Below are positions 1 through 7,756 of a stretch of DNA of 50,158 nucleotides, piece by piece. Position numbers and translations under genes: made by a program. The stretch spans positions 1-50,158 of the forward strand of contig JAQTZQ010000009.1 in assembly GCA_028687645.1 (NCBI GenBank). The letters run 5' to 3'. How positions within the stretch are numbered: the stretch's first letter is position 1; the number at the start of each line of letters is the position of its first letter. The notes below the pieces were generated by a model. The model searched no databases. It saw nothing but the letters and a program-made list of their open reading frames with translations, and was not told where the DNA came from. This DNA is from Rhodocyclaceae bacterium (GTDB lineage: Bacteria; Pseudomonadota; Gammaproteobacteria; Burkholderiales; Rhodocyclaceae).

Positions 1-450
1 ATCTCTGCCAGAGCGGATGCGCTGATCTTCCATGAAATAGAGCCGGTTTTTCGCTTTGTAGCGCTGGAATTTCCAAAAAATTACCCCCGCTGGTCACCTG
101 AAGTCAGCAAGCTTGAGCCATTAACACCGGGGCCGGTACAAACTGGTTATCAGGCGCGCCAAGTTCGTGTCGATCAGGGTCAAAAGACCGATTCCATTTT
201 TGAGATTAGCGAAATGATCGCCCCGCGCCGCATTATTTTTCGTGGCATTTCGGCGCCTTACGTTTCAACCTATGAGTTTGATGACCTCAATGCCTCGACC
301 AAACTCATCTTCACTTTTGAGTTGCAAGAGTTAGAGGCGCGTTTGCGTCCCTTTGAAAAGCTCATCCGCATCGCCCTGGCGGATGGCGCAAAGCGCACCG
401 TCAAACGTTTGAAGTTATTGATCGAGCAGGAAATGCTCGATGAAGACTGA
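1..450 (+). CDS. SRPBCC (START-like) family protein, 5' end outside window
   Basis: The reading frame is open from the first base to the TGA at 448-450, so this is the C-terminal 149 residues of a longer gene. An ATG at 214 is internal, because in-frame sequence upstream of it continues as plausible protein. The fragment contains FRFVALEFPKNYPRWSPEV, then a region of alternating beta-strand character (FEISEMIAPRRIIFRGIS) and a long C-terminal amphipathic helix rich in Leu and Lys (LIRIALADGAKRTVKRLKLL). A strand-rich part followed by a long closing helix suits the SRPBCC/polyketide-cyclase helix-grip fold, which binds hydrophobic ligands. The family call is from pattern only; no catalytic residue identifies a substrate. 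It lies 51 bp upstream of the LOV gene on the same strand. Confidence 0.6.
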   Translation: MSARADALIFHEIEPVFRFVALEFPKNYPRWSPEVSKLEPLTPGPVQTGYQARQVRVDQGQKTDSIFEISEMIAPRRIIFRGISAPYVSTYEFDDLNASTKLIFTFELQELEARLRPFEKLIRIALADGAKRTVKRLKLLIEQEMLDED

Positions 451-501
451 GCGCTTGCCAGCCCGACCCGCCGGCCCAACCCAATTCATGGAGCACCCAT
501 C

Positions 502-945
502 ATGTTCATAGCCACCAAAGACGAAGGCGTCATTCCTTATGTGTTGACGCAAATTCTCGACGCCTGCGTGAATGGCGTGACGCTATCCGACCCTGACTTG
601 CCGGATAGCCCACTGGTTTATGTCAACCGTGTCTTTGAGGAAATGTCTGGCTACACCCAGGAGGAGATGATTGGTCGCAACTGCCGCTTTCTCCAGGGTG
701 ATGACCGCAATCAACCGGCCCTGCCAGCGCTGCGCGAAGCCATCTCGCAGCATCAGGCCTGCACGGTGACCTTGCGCAATTACCGAAAGAACGGCGAGCT
801 TTTCCTGAATAAATTATCAATCCGACCCCTCGTTGACCGTGACAACCGAGTGATCTACTACTTGGGTATCCAATACGACCTGAGCCGGCGAGCCGATGCC
901 AGTGGTGAGCCCGACCTCACTCTCCGCCTTGAACGCCCGCTTTGA
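502..945 (+). CDS. Short LOV (PAS) domain photoreceptor-like protein
   Basis: A 147-residue protein made almost entirely of one PAS domain of the LOV subclass. The flavin-binding signature GRNCRFLQ is at residues 58-65, with the photoactive cysteine at Cys61. The conserved Asn in NYRKNG and in FLNKL and the Gln of the LGIQYD strand (Gln124) are all present, as in LOV domains that form a cysteinyl-FMN adduct under blue light. No histidine kinase, GGDEF or HTH effector is fused: the protein ends about 20 residues after the PAS core, so it is a short LOV that must signal through dimer changes or a partner. A GGAG at 490-493 sits 8 bases before the ATG. It precedes an ABC export operon by 12 bases, so co-transcription is possible, but no functional link is visible. 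Confidence 0.85.
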   Translation: MFIATKDEGVIPYVLTQILDACVNGVTLSDPDLPDSPLVYVNRVFEEMSGYTQEEMIGRNCRFLQGDDRNQPALPALREAISQHQACTVTLRNYRKNGELFLNKLSIRPLVDRDNRVIYYLGIQYDLSRRADASGEPDLTLRLERPL

Positions 946-957
946 CTTGCCACACCC

Positions 958-1611
958 ATGCTTGAGATCAATTCCCTGTCGCGCAGTTTCAATGGCCGAG
1001 TGGCGCTGCACAGCACCTCGCTGAGCCTGCGCGACGGTGAATATGTGGCAATTGTCGGCGAGTCCGGGGTCGGCAAATCGACCCTGCTCAACCTGATCGC
1101 TGGCCTCGACCGCGCCAATCAGGGCAAGGTTGTGCTCGATGGCGAAGACCTCGCCCGGCTCGATGAAGCGGCGCTAACCCGCTGGCGGCGGCACAAGCTG
1201 GGCTTTATTTTTCAGGCTTTTCACATCCTGCCGCATCTGACCCTGCTGCAAAACGTCGTGCTGCCACTCTGGTTACAAGGTACTTCGGGCGCCATTGCCG
1301 ATGACAACGCCCGCCAGATGCTGGCTGCCGTCGGCCTCGCCGAGCGCGCCACCAGTTGGCCGCATGAGTTGTCCGGCGGCGAATTGCAGCGGGTGGCGAT
1401 TGCTCGCGCCCTGGTTCATCGCCCGCGACTGGTGCTGGCGGATGAGCCCACCGGCAATCTCGACCCGGCCAATGCCGCCCGCGTGCTCGCCCTGCTCGGC
1501 GAGCGCATTCGCGCGGTCGGGGCCATCGGCATTCTGGTCACCCACTCCCGCGAAGCGGCAGCCACAGCGGATCGCATCCTGCATCTCACGCCCGATGGCC
1601 TGAGCGAATGA
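958..1611 (+). CDS. ABC transporter ATP-binding protein, LolD/MacB-type
   Basis: A 217-residue ABC ATPase. Walker A GESGVGKST is at residues 34-42, the signature LSGGE at 138-142, Walker B ends in Asp162-Glu163 (LADEPTGNLD), and the switch-histidine motif is THS. The PTGNLD sequence and compact size are typical of the LolD/MacB/FtsE clan, which works with FtsX-like permeases to extrude lipoproteins, peptides or lipids from the inner membrane into the periplasm. Its stop overlaps the permease start (ATGA at 1608-1611), so the two are one unit. No strong Shine-Dalgarno precedes the ATG at 958. The partner permease is frameshifted, so the exporter may be inactive. The substrate is unknown. Confidence 0.88.
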   Translation: MLEINSLSRSFNGRVALHSTSLSLRDGEYVAIVGESGVGKSTLLNLIAGLDRANQGKVVLDGEDLARLDEAALTRWRRHKLGFIFQAFHILPHLTLLQNVVLPLWLQGTSGAIADDNARQMLAAVGLAERATSWPHELSGGELQRVAIARALVHRPRLVLADEPTGNLDPANAARVLALLGERIRAVGAIGILVTHSREAAATADRILHLTPDGLSE

Positions 1612-4053
1612 CGCTGGCCCCGGTTTTTCTCGGTTCCTTGGTCCGGAGGCGTATGGCGACCTTGTTTTCATTGCTCGCCATCATCCTCGGTGTGGCGCTA
1701 GGCATGGCAGTACAGGCAATCCACGAAGCCGCCCTCAATGAATTTGGCCGCGGTGTGCGCGTGCTGGCCGGTGCGGCCGATCTGCGCCTGGTCGGCCCGG
1801 CCAGCGGCTTTGATGAAAGATTACTGGAGCAAATCCTGCAGCACCCCGAAATTGTCGTAGCGACGCCCATCGTTGAGGTGGAGGCCAAATTGGCCGGCCA
1901 CGAACAGTTGCTGAAGATACTGGGCGTCGACATTTTCACGCTGGCCCGCGTTGCGCCGCGCTTGCTGCCGCAGAGCCATGACAAAAGTGATCGCTTTGCG
2001 GCGCTGGCTGAAGATTCGATTTTTCTCAGCGCGGCAGCGCAAGAAGCCTACGCCGTCAAGATTGGCGAACAACTGACGGTGCAGGACGGCAGCCGCGCGT
2101 TCAAGCTGCGCGTAGCCGGCGATTTGCCGGGCGTGGCCGATGGTCAGCGTCTGGCCGTCATGGACATTGCTGGCGCCCAGCTGGCGTTTGGGCGCATCGG
2201 CAAGCTGTCACGGATTGATTTGATTGTCGCCGGCTCCAGCTCACCAGAAAGCCTGCGCAGCAGTTTGCAGGGCAACTTGCCGGCGGGCGTTCTGCTCGAA
2301 GCGCCGGAAGCGGCCAGCGAACAATCGGGCAATCTGACCCGTGCCTACCGCGTCAATCTCAGCATGCTGGCGGCAATTGCGCTGTTGACTGGCGCTTTTC
2401 TCGTTTTTTCGGCGCAGGCACTATCGGTCGTCAAGCGGCGCAGCGAGTTCGCCTTTTTGCGCGCCCTCGGCCTTGAGCGCGCCACGCTGATCCATCGGTG
2501 TCGCGCTCGGTTACGGTTTGGCCTGGGCGGCGCTGCAATTGCTCGGTGGCGATCTCGGCGCTGGCTATTTTTCCGGGCTGCAACCGCAACTGGAATTCAA
2601 ACCGGCACTGACCGCCTTGTATGTTTTTCTCGGGCTACTGGCCGGGCTGGCGGGCGCTGCCTTACCGGCCCGGCAGGCAGCCGATATTTCGCCGGCGCAA
2701 GCCCTCAAATCATCCGGCGATGCATTGTTGATCAGTGGTCATCGGCCACCGTGGCTGGGCTTGTTGGCCCTCGCATTGAGCCTGGCGGCCTGCTTCATTC
2801 CGCCGCTGGCCGGTCTGCCGCTGGGTGGCTATGCGGCCATCGCATTTTTGCTGGCTGGCAGCATTTTGCTGCTCCCGGCCACCGCCCATCGCCTGACGCA
2901 ACCGCTCGCCGAACGCGGCACCTCGGTGGCCTGGCGCTTGGCGGCGGCACGTCTGGTCAGCGCGCCCGGTTACGCCGTGGTCGCCGCTGCCGGCGTTTTG
3001 ACCAGCGTTGCTTTGGCTGTGGCGATGGCGATCATGGTCGCCTCGTTCCGTGAATCGGTCGATGAATGGCTAGGCCAGTTGCTGCCGGCAGACCTTTACC
3101 TGCGCGCTGGCCGCGCCCAAAGCAGCGCTTATATGGGCGAAGGTTTGCAGGCCGCTATCGCGCGCACACCGGGCATCAAGCACCTCGAATTCACCCGCCA
3201 CGACCAGTTGCGCTTGAGCGAAGGTCAAGCGCCGGTTGCCTTGATCGCCCGGCCGCTCCCGGCGGATGGCAGCGTGTTGCCGCTGGTCGGCCAGGCCAAG
3301 TTTTCAAACTTGCCGGCGCTCTGGATCTCGGAGGCGATGGCCGATCAATTCGGCTGGCAGCCGGGGAAAATCGTCAGCCTGCCGCTGGGCGGTGTGGCGC
3401 GTGAGTTTCATGTCAATGGTGTCTGGCGTGACTATTCGCGCCAGACCGGTGCGGTGATGATCGATCTTGCGGTCTACCGCCAAATGACCGGCGATTTTCG
3501 GGTGAACGACGCCGCCATTACGGTGGATGACCCAAGCACCAGCGAGCAAGTGACTAGCCGGCTGACAGCGCTGGCCGATGGCGACTCACTTGAAGTTGCA
3601 AGGCCGGGCGAGATTCGACGCATCAGCCTGCAGATTTTTGACCGAACCTTTGCCGTCACTTACCTGCTCGAAGCGGTCGCCATCGTCATTGGGCTGGCCG
3701 GTGTCGCAGCCAGTTTTGCCTCGCTGGCGGCGACCCGGCGCAAGGAGTTTGGCATGCTGCGTCACCTTGGCGTCAGCCGTGCCCAGATCGGCGGGATGCT
3801 GGCCCTTGAAGGCGCGCTGGTCGCCAGTATCGGCGTGCTGGGTGGTTTGCTGGCCGGGGCCGGTATTGGCCTGATCCTGATCGAGGTGGTGAACCGCCAG
3901 AGTTTTCACTGGAGCATGGATTTGCATGTGCCGTGGGGCGCCTTGCTGCTTTTCGCCAGTAGCCTGATCGCCCTGGCCAGCCTGGCGGCGGTACTGGCCG
4001 GGCGTCAGGCCATGCGTCAGGATGCAGTGCTTGCCGTGCGCGAGGACTGGTAA
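1608..4053 (+). pseudogene. FtsX-type ABC permease, frameshifted by an internal deletion near 2490-2500
   Basis: Two overlapping frames together make one roughly 813-residue FtsX/LolC-like permease. Frame one starts at 1608 with a membrane segment (LFSLLAIILGVALGM), a periplasmic domain and a second segment ending in RRSEFAFLRALGLERATLI near 2492. The family sequence resumes in another frame at about 2494-2497 with IGVALGYGLAW and runs to 4053 with two more membrane clusters and the terminal SLAATRRKEFGMLRHLGVSR motif. A homologous permease would have roughly 18 more residues at the junction, so about 50 bases seem to be lost, which also shifts the frame. A short direct repeat (ATC, base, ATC) marks the spot. 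The gene is either truly broken or carries an assembly error. The downstream part cannot be made unless it re-initiates, for example at the TTG at 2518. Confidence 0.75.
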
Positions 4054-5142
4054 ATGCAACGCCGACATTTCCTCATTGCATTAGCCGCCTGGCGCGGCCT
4101 CTTGCCCAGCTCCGCTGCGGCGGTCGACTTTGCCCCGGTAGTACCGGGTCGCCGTTTGGTCTTCCCGGACGACTTTGGTGCACATCCTGATTTCAGAACT
4201 GAATGGTGGTACGCCACCGGCTGGCTGAAGCGACCGAATGCTCAGCCGCTGGGCTTTCAGATCACCTTTTTTCGCGTGCGAACCGGAATCGGCGAAAGCA
4301 ACGCCAGCCGCTTTGCCCCACGTCAACTGATGCTCGCCCATGCCGCCATTGCCGACCCGGAATATGGCCGTTTGCGCCACAGCGAACGGACTGCCCGCGT
4401 TGGCTTCGGCCACGCCGGCTTTACGCTGGGGCGCAGCGAAGTGTGGATCGGCGACTGGCGCCTGACTCAACAGGAAAACTCGCAAGGCAACCGTTATCAG
4501 GCACGCGTTCACGGCGAGGATTTTTCCTACGATCTCGCCTTGGACGCCACCGCCCCACCGTTGCTCAACGGTCGCGATGGCTTCAGCAGCAAGGCGGCTG
4601 ATCCGCGCCATGCGAGTTATTACTACAGCCGGCCGCAACTGGCGGTGAGCGGGTCGCTGTCGTTGCAGGGCCGTGCTGAAGCAGTCAACGGCCATGCCTG
4701 GCTCGATCACGAATGGTCGAGCGAACTGCTGCCCGACGGGGCGCAAGGCTGGGATTGGGTCGGCATCAATCTCGCCGACGGCAGCGCACTGATGGCCTTT
4801 CGCTTGCGCGATACCAGTGGCAACCGGCAGTGGGCGGCGGCTTCGTTACGGTCAACCGGAAAAATCGATCAAATTTTTACCCCGCAAGAAGTCAATTTCT
4901 CCCCGCTGCGCCGCTGGCGCTCACCGCGCACCGGCATTGAATACCCCGTCGCCTGGCGGCTGCAAATTGGCCAACGCGTGTTCGAGCTCAGCCCGCTGCT
5001 TGATGATCAGGAGCTGGATAGTCGCCGCTCGGTGGGCACGGTGTATTGGGAAGGTGCCATTCGCGTCAGCGAAAACGGCCAGCCAGCCGGTGAGGGTTAC
5101 CTTGAACTGGCCGGCTATGGCGAGAAAATTCGGGTTGGCTAA
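4054..5142 (+). CDS. AttH/CrtC-like lipocalin-domain protein, exported
   Basis: A 362-residue protein starting directly after the permease stop (TAA then ATG), so translationally linked to the ABC exporter. The N-terminus (MQRRHFLIALAAW) has a twin-arginine-like pair and a hydrophobic stretch ending SSAAAVDF, consistent with export. The family hallmark TEWWY comes early (about residues 49-53), followed by GFQITFFR, and later by WLDHEW and GWDWVGINLADGSALMAFRLR, which belong to the two-domain lipocalin family of AttH and carotenoid 1,2-hydratase-like proteins. These genes often follow a LolD-like ATPase and FtsX-like permease, as here. The biochemical role is not established, and the carotenoid-hydratase label should not be taken literally. 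A USS-like repeat copy lies inside the gene at 4845-4878, encoding LRSTGKIDQIF. Confidence 0.85.
   Translation: MQRRHFLIALAAWRGLLPSSAAAVDFAPVVPGRRLVFPDDFGAHPDFRTEWWYATGWLKRPNAQPLGFQITFFRVRTGIGESNASRFAPRQLMLAHAAIADPEYGRLRHSERTARVGFGHAGFTLGRSEVWIGDWRLTQQENSQGNRYQARVHGEDFSYDLALDATAPPLLNGRDGFSSKAADPRHASYYYSRPQLAVSGSLSLQGRAEAVNGHAWLDHEWSSELLPDGAQGWDWVGINLADGSALMAFRLRDTSGNRQWAAASLRSTGKIDQIFTPQEVNFSPLRRWRSPRTGIEYPVAWRLQIGQRVFELSPLLDDQELDSRRSVGTVYWEGAIRVSENGQPAGEGYLELAGYGEKIRVG
4845..4878 (+). repeat. USS-like repeat copy 1
   Basis: Core GTTACGGTCAAC (exact), then an A tract (AAAAA) and, one turn later, AAATTTTT. Inside the AttH-like gene. Confidence 0.75.
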
Positions 5143-5240
5143 AAGAAGGCAAGGAAGCTCAGCTAAAATGCATTGGCATTACACCCAAGCCGGGAGCCGG
5201 TGTGCTATCGGCTGTGCTTGCCGCCACCAAGGATTGAGAT

Positions 5241-7052
5241 ATGCCTGAACTAAACTTCAAGGGTAAAGAATTTGTCTACAACCATCATCTGGCGGTACCG
5301 CATCGTCCGCTGCTGCCTGATCCTGATAAATCGGTCGGTGCGGCACGACTCGATGGCAATCTGATTATCCATGGCGACAACCTGCACGCCTTGAAGTCAC
5401 TAATGCCGATGTATGCCGGGAAAGTCGATTGTGTGTTTATTGACCCGCCATACAACACGGGTAATGAAAACTGGTGCTACAACGACAACGTTAATAGCCC
5501 AATGATGCAGCAATGGCTCAGCGAGAACCCGATTGGGATTGAGGATGGCCTGCGGCACGACAAATGGTGCGCAATGATGTGGCCACGTTTGCGATTGCTG
5601 CATGAACTCTTAGGCGAGGCAGGAAGCCTGTGGGTAACGTTGGACGACAATGAAATACATCATGCCAGAGCAATGCTTGACAGCATTTTTGGTAACCAGA
5701 ACTTTGTGGCGACCTGTATCTGGAGAAAGAACTACGCCCCGAAGAGTAGTGCCCGCCATTTTTCAGAAGATCACGACTATGTCTTGGTTTATGCCAAAGA
5801 CGCAGCCAATTGGACGCCTAATCTACTTGCCCGCACTGATGCACAAAACGCTGTTTATCGAGATACCGGCGACGCTAGAGGTGCTTGGCGCCCAAATAAT
5901 CTGGCCGCGAGAAATTACTACAGCAAAGGCTCGTACTCAATAACATGCCCAAGCGGTCGAGTTATTTCCGGTCCGCCATCTGGGTCTTATTGGCGGGTTT
6001 CTGAGGAAAAATTTTGGGACATGGATCGCAATGGGCGAATCTGGTGGGGTGAAGACGGCAACAATATTCCAGCACCCAAGATATTTCTTTCTGAAGTCAA
6101 AGCAGGGAGAGTTCCCCAAACCTTCTGGGATTGGACAGAAGTTGGACATACGCAGGACGCCAAAAAAGAATTAATTTCTGTTCTCAACTTTGGAAATTCT
6201 GAAGATGTTTTCGTGACACCAAAGCCGGTAAGGCTTTTGGAGCGAATTGTCGAGCTTGCCACTACCGAGCACTCGATTATTCTTGATTCATTTGCTGGGT
6301 CAGGGACAACAGCCTATGCCGCGCTCTCGGCCAATACAAAAGATGGCGGCGACCGTAAGTTCATACTCGTTGAGTGCGAAGACTATGCTGACCACCTCAC
6401 AGCAGAGCGAATACGTCGAGTCATCGCGGGGTACGATTTTCAAGGAACTCAACGCGAAGAGCTCTTAAAAAAATCCCTAACCTTCACCGACCTAAAAAAA
6501 GCCGACAAACTCCTGGACCAAATCGCCAGTTTCGAAAATCTCGAAAGCCACCGTTTCGACAAAATCGAGAAAAAGCTGAAGGACGGCATTCTGTTAGTCG
6601 AAGGTATCAAGACAATCACCGACCGCACCCCAGGCTTGGGCGGCAGTTTCACTTATTGCACCTTGGGCGAAGCGCTTGACATGGACAGGATGCTAACCGG
6701 GGAGTCTCTGCCCAGCTTCGACGACTTGGGCGCCTTACTTTTCCACATGGCAACCAACGAGGCAAAGCCGGTGGCCGGTGCGCTCGAAACGGTTGCGGGT
6801 TGCGGCTATCTGGGCGAGTCGGCCACTTTCCACATCTGGCTGATTTACCAAGCTGATCTGGATTTCCTCAAATCCCGCGAGGCTGCCTTGACCTTGGCTA
6901 AGGCAAAATCATTGGCCGAAGCCAAGCCCGATAAGCGGCATCTGGTCTTTGCACCCGCCAAGTTCGTTTCGCAAAAACTGATGGATGAGGCCAAGTTGCC
7001 AGTAGAGTTTGCCCCGCTACCATGGGCTTTGTACCGGGTTGAACGCAAATAG
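5241..7052 (+). CDS. mod: Type III restriction-modification DNA methyltransferase (Mod)
   Basis: A 603-residue N6-adenine methyltransferase. The catalytic motif DPPYNTG begins at Asp68, preceding the SAM-binding motif DSFAGSGTT at about residue 349. This order (motif IV, target-recognition region, motif I) defines the beta class, which includes Type III Mod subunits. Mod recognises a short asymmetric sequence and methylates one strand; with Res it forms the restriction complex. AAGGA at 5229-5233 precedes the ATG. The central part (about 5640-6480), where the target-recognition region lies, is visibly richer in A and T than the ends. A small antitoxin-toxin pair separates it from res, so the four genes appear to form one operon. 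Role is confident; recognition sequence unknown. Confidence 0.93.
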   Translation: MPELNFKGKEFVYNHHLAVPHRPLLPDPDKSVGAARLDGNLIIHGDNLHALKSLMPMYAGKVDCVFIDPPYNTGNENWCYNDNVNSPMMQQWLSENPIGIEDGLRHDKWCAMMWPRLRLLHELLGEAGSLWVTLDDNEIHHARAMLDSIFGNQNFVATCIWRKNYAPKSSARHFSEDHDYVLVYAKDAANWTPNLLARTDAQNAVYRDTGDARGAWRPNNLAARNYYSKGSYSITCPSGRVISGPPSGSYWRVSEEKFWDMDRNGRIWWGEDGNNIPAPKIFLSEVKAGRVPQTFWDWTEVGHTQDAKKELISVLNFGNSEDVFVTPKPVRLLERIVELATTEHSIILDSFAGSGTTAYAALSANTKDGGDRKFILVECEDYADHLTAERIRRVIAGYDFQGTQREELLKKSLTFTDLKKADKLLDQIASFENLESHRFDKIEKKLKDGILLVEGIKTITDRTPGLGGSFTYCTLGEALDMDRMLTGESLPSFDDLGALLFHMATNEAKPVAGALETVAGCGYLGESATFHIWLIYQADLDFLKSREAALTLAKAKSLAEAKPDKRHLVFAPAKFVSQKLMDEAKLPVEFAPLPWALYRVERK

Positions 7053-7073
7053 TCGTTTTATAAGGATTTCACC

Positions 7074-7292
7074 ATGCAAGCCATTCGTTTTGAAGCCACC
7101 GTCGGGAATGACCACGTTATTCATATTCCCGCACCTGAATTGCCAGCCGGCACACTGGCCGAGGTCATTGTGCTGGTGCACAGTCGCCCGGAGCCGCAGC
7201 ACGCCGACGTCACACAATATTTTGGCCAGTTTGTGCGCTTCGATAGCCTGACTGAGCTCAATCAGCACATGGATACCCTCCGGGAGGATTAA
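7074..7292 (+). CDS. Putative antitoxin of the downstream PIN-domain toxin
   Basis: A 72-residue protein with an AAGGAT ribosome-binding site before the ATG. The N-terminal half (HVIHIPAPELPAGTLAEVIVLV) reads as short beta strands of the kind seen in small antitoxins with a swapped-hairpin or similar DNA-binding fold. The C-terminal part (FDSLTELNQHMDTLRED) is a likely helix that could wrap the toxin. It ends 2 bases before the toxin start. The assignment rests mainly on size and position directly before a PIN gene. I cannot place it in a named antitoxin family. By analogy with VapB-type proteins it would neutralise the toxin and may repress its own transcription, but no operator is evident. 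Confidence 0.65.
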   Translation: MQAIRFEATVGNDHVIHIPAPELPAGTLAEVIVLVHSRPEPQHADVTQYFGQFVRFDSLTELNQHMDTLRED

Positions 7293-7294
7293 GC

Positions 7295-7756
7295 ATGTGG
7301 TCCCCCGATAGTATTGCGGGTAAATCAGTTTACTTGGATGCAAATGTTCTTATTTACGCCTTTGAGAGTACCTTGCCCCCTTTTGGGCGCTTATCTCCGC
7401 TGGTTGATGTTTTCAAATCGTTTGAGGCAGAAAAATCCTGGGCGCGGACCAGCCTCCTGACGCGTGCGGAGGTGCTAGTTCACCCGCTCCGTCACAAAAA
7501 CGAAGCACTGCTTAACCTTTACAGCACTTTGCTTGCGGGTAACACATTCATTGCGATTGATGCCATTTCTGCAGCCATCGTGAATCGTGCCGCCAAGTTA
7601 CGTGCTGACGGTGGCTTGCGCCTGGCTGATGCGGTGCATTTGGCTTCCGCACTTGAGTCTGGATGCGATGGATTCCTGACTGCGGACAAGCGCCTACTGG
7701 CTTATGGCAGTCAGCAAATCGACGTATTCCCTTTAGACGAATTGACAAAATCTTGA
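7295..7756 (+). CDS. PIN-domain ribonuclease, VapC-like toxin
   Basis: A 153-residue PIN-domain protein. Acidic residues expected to bind Mg2+ are present: Asp15 in YLDANVLIY, Glu59 in LTRAEVLV, Asp112 in LRLADAVHLA and Asp131 in LTADKRL. This is the standard arrangement of VapC toxins, which cut specific RNAs such as tRNA or rRNA. The ATG follows the antitoxin stop by 2 bases, and its own TGA overlaps the probable TTG start of res. The pair therefore sits between the two subunits of a Type III R-M system rather than as an independent cassette. All catalytic residues are intact, so the gene is probably functional. The RNA target is unknown. Confidence 0.88.
   Translation: MWSPDSIAGKSVYLDANVLIYAFESTLPPFGRLSPLVDVFKSFEAEKSWARTSLLTRAEVLVHPLRHKNEALLNLYSTLLAGNTFIAIDAISAAIVNRAAKLRADGGLRLADAVHLASALESGCDGFLTADKRLLAYGSQQIDVFPLDELTKS

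Noticed and set aside
817-860. GTTGACCGTGACA at 832-844, resembling the repeat core on the minus strand
   Set aside because: The first A/T tract is missing and the flanks are G/C-rich; counted as chance.
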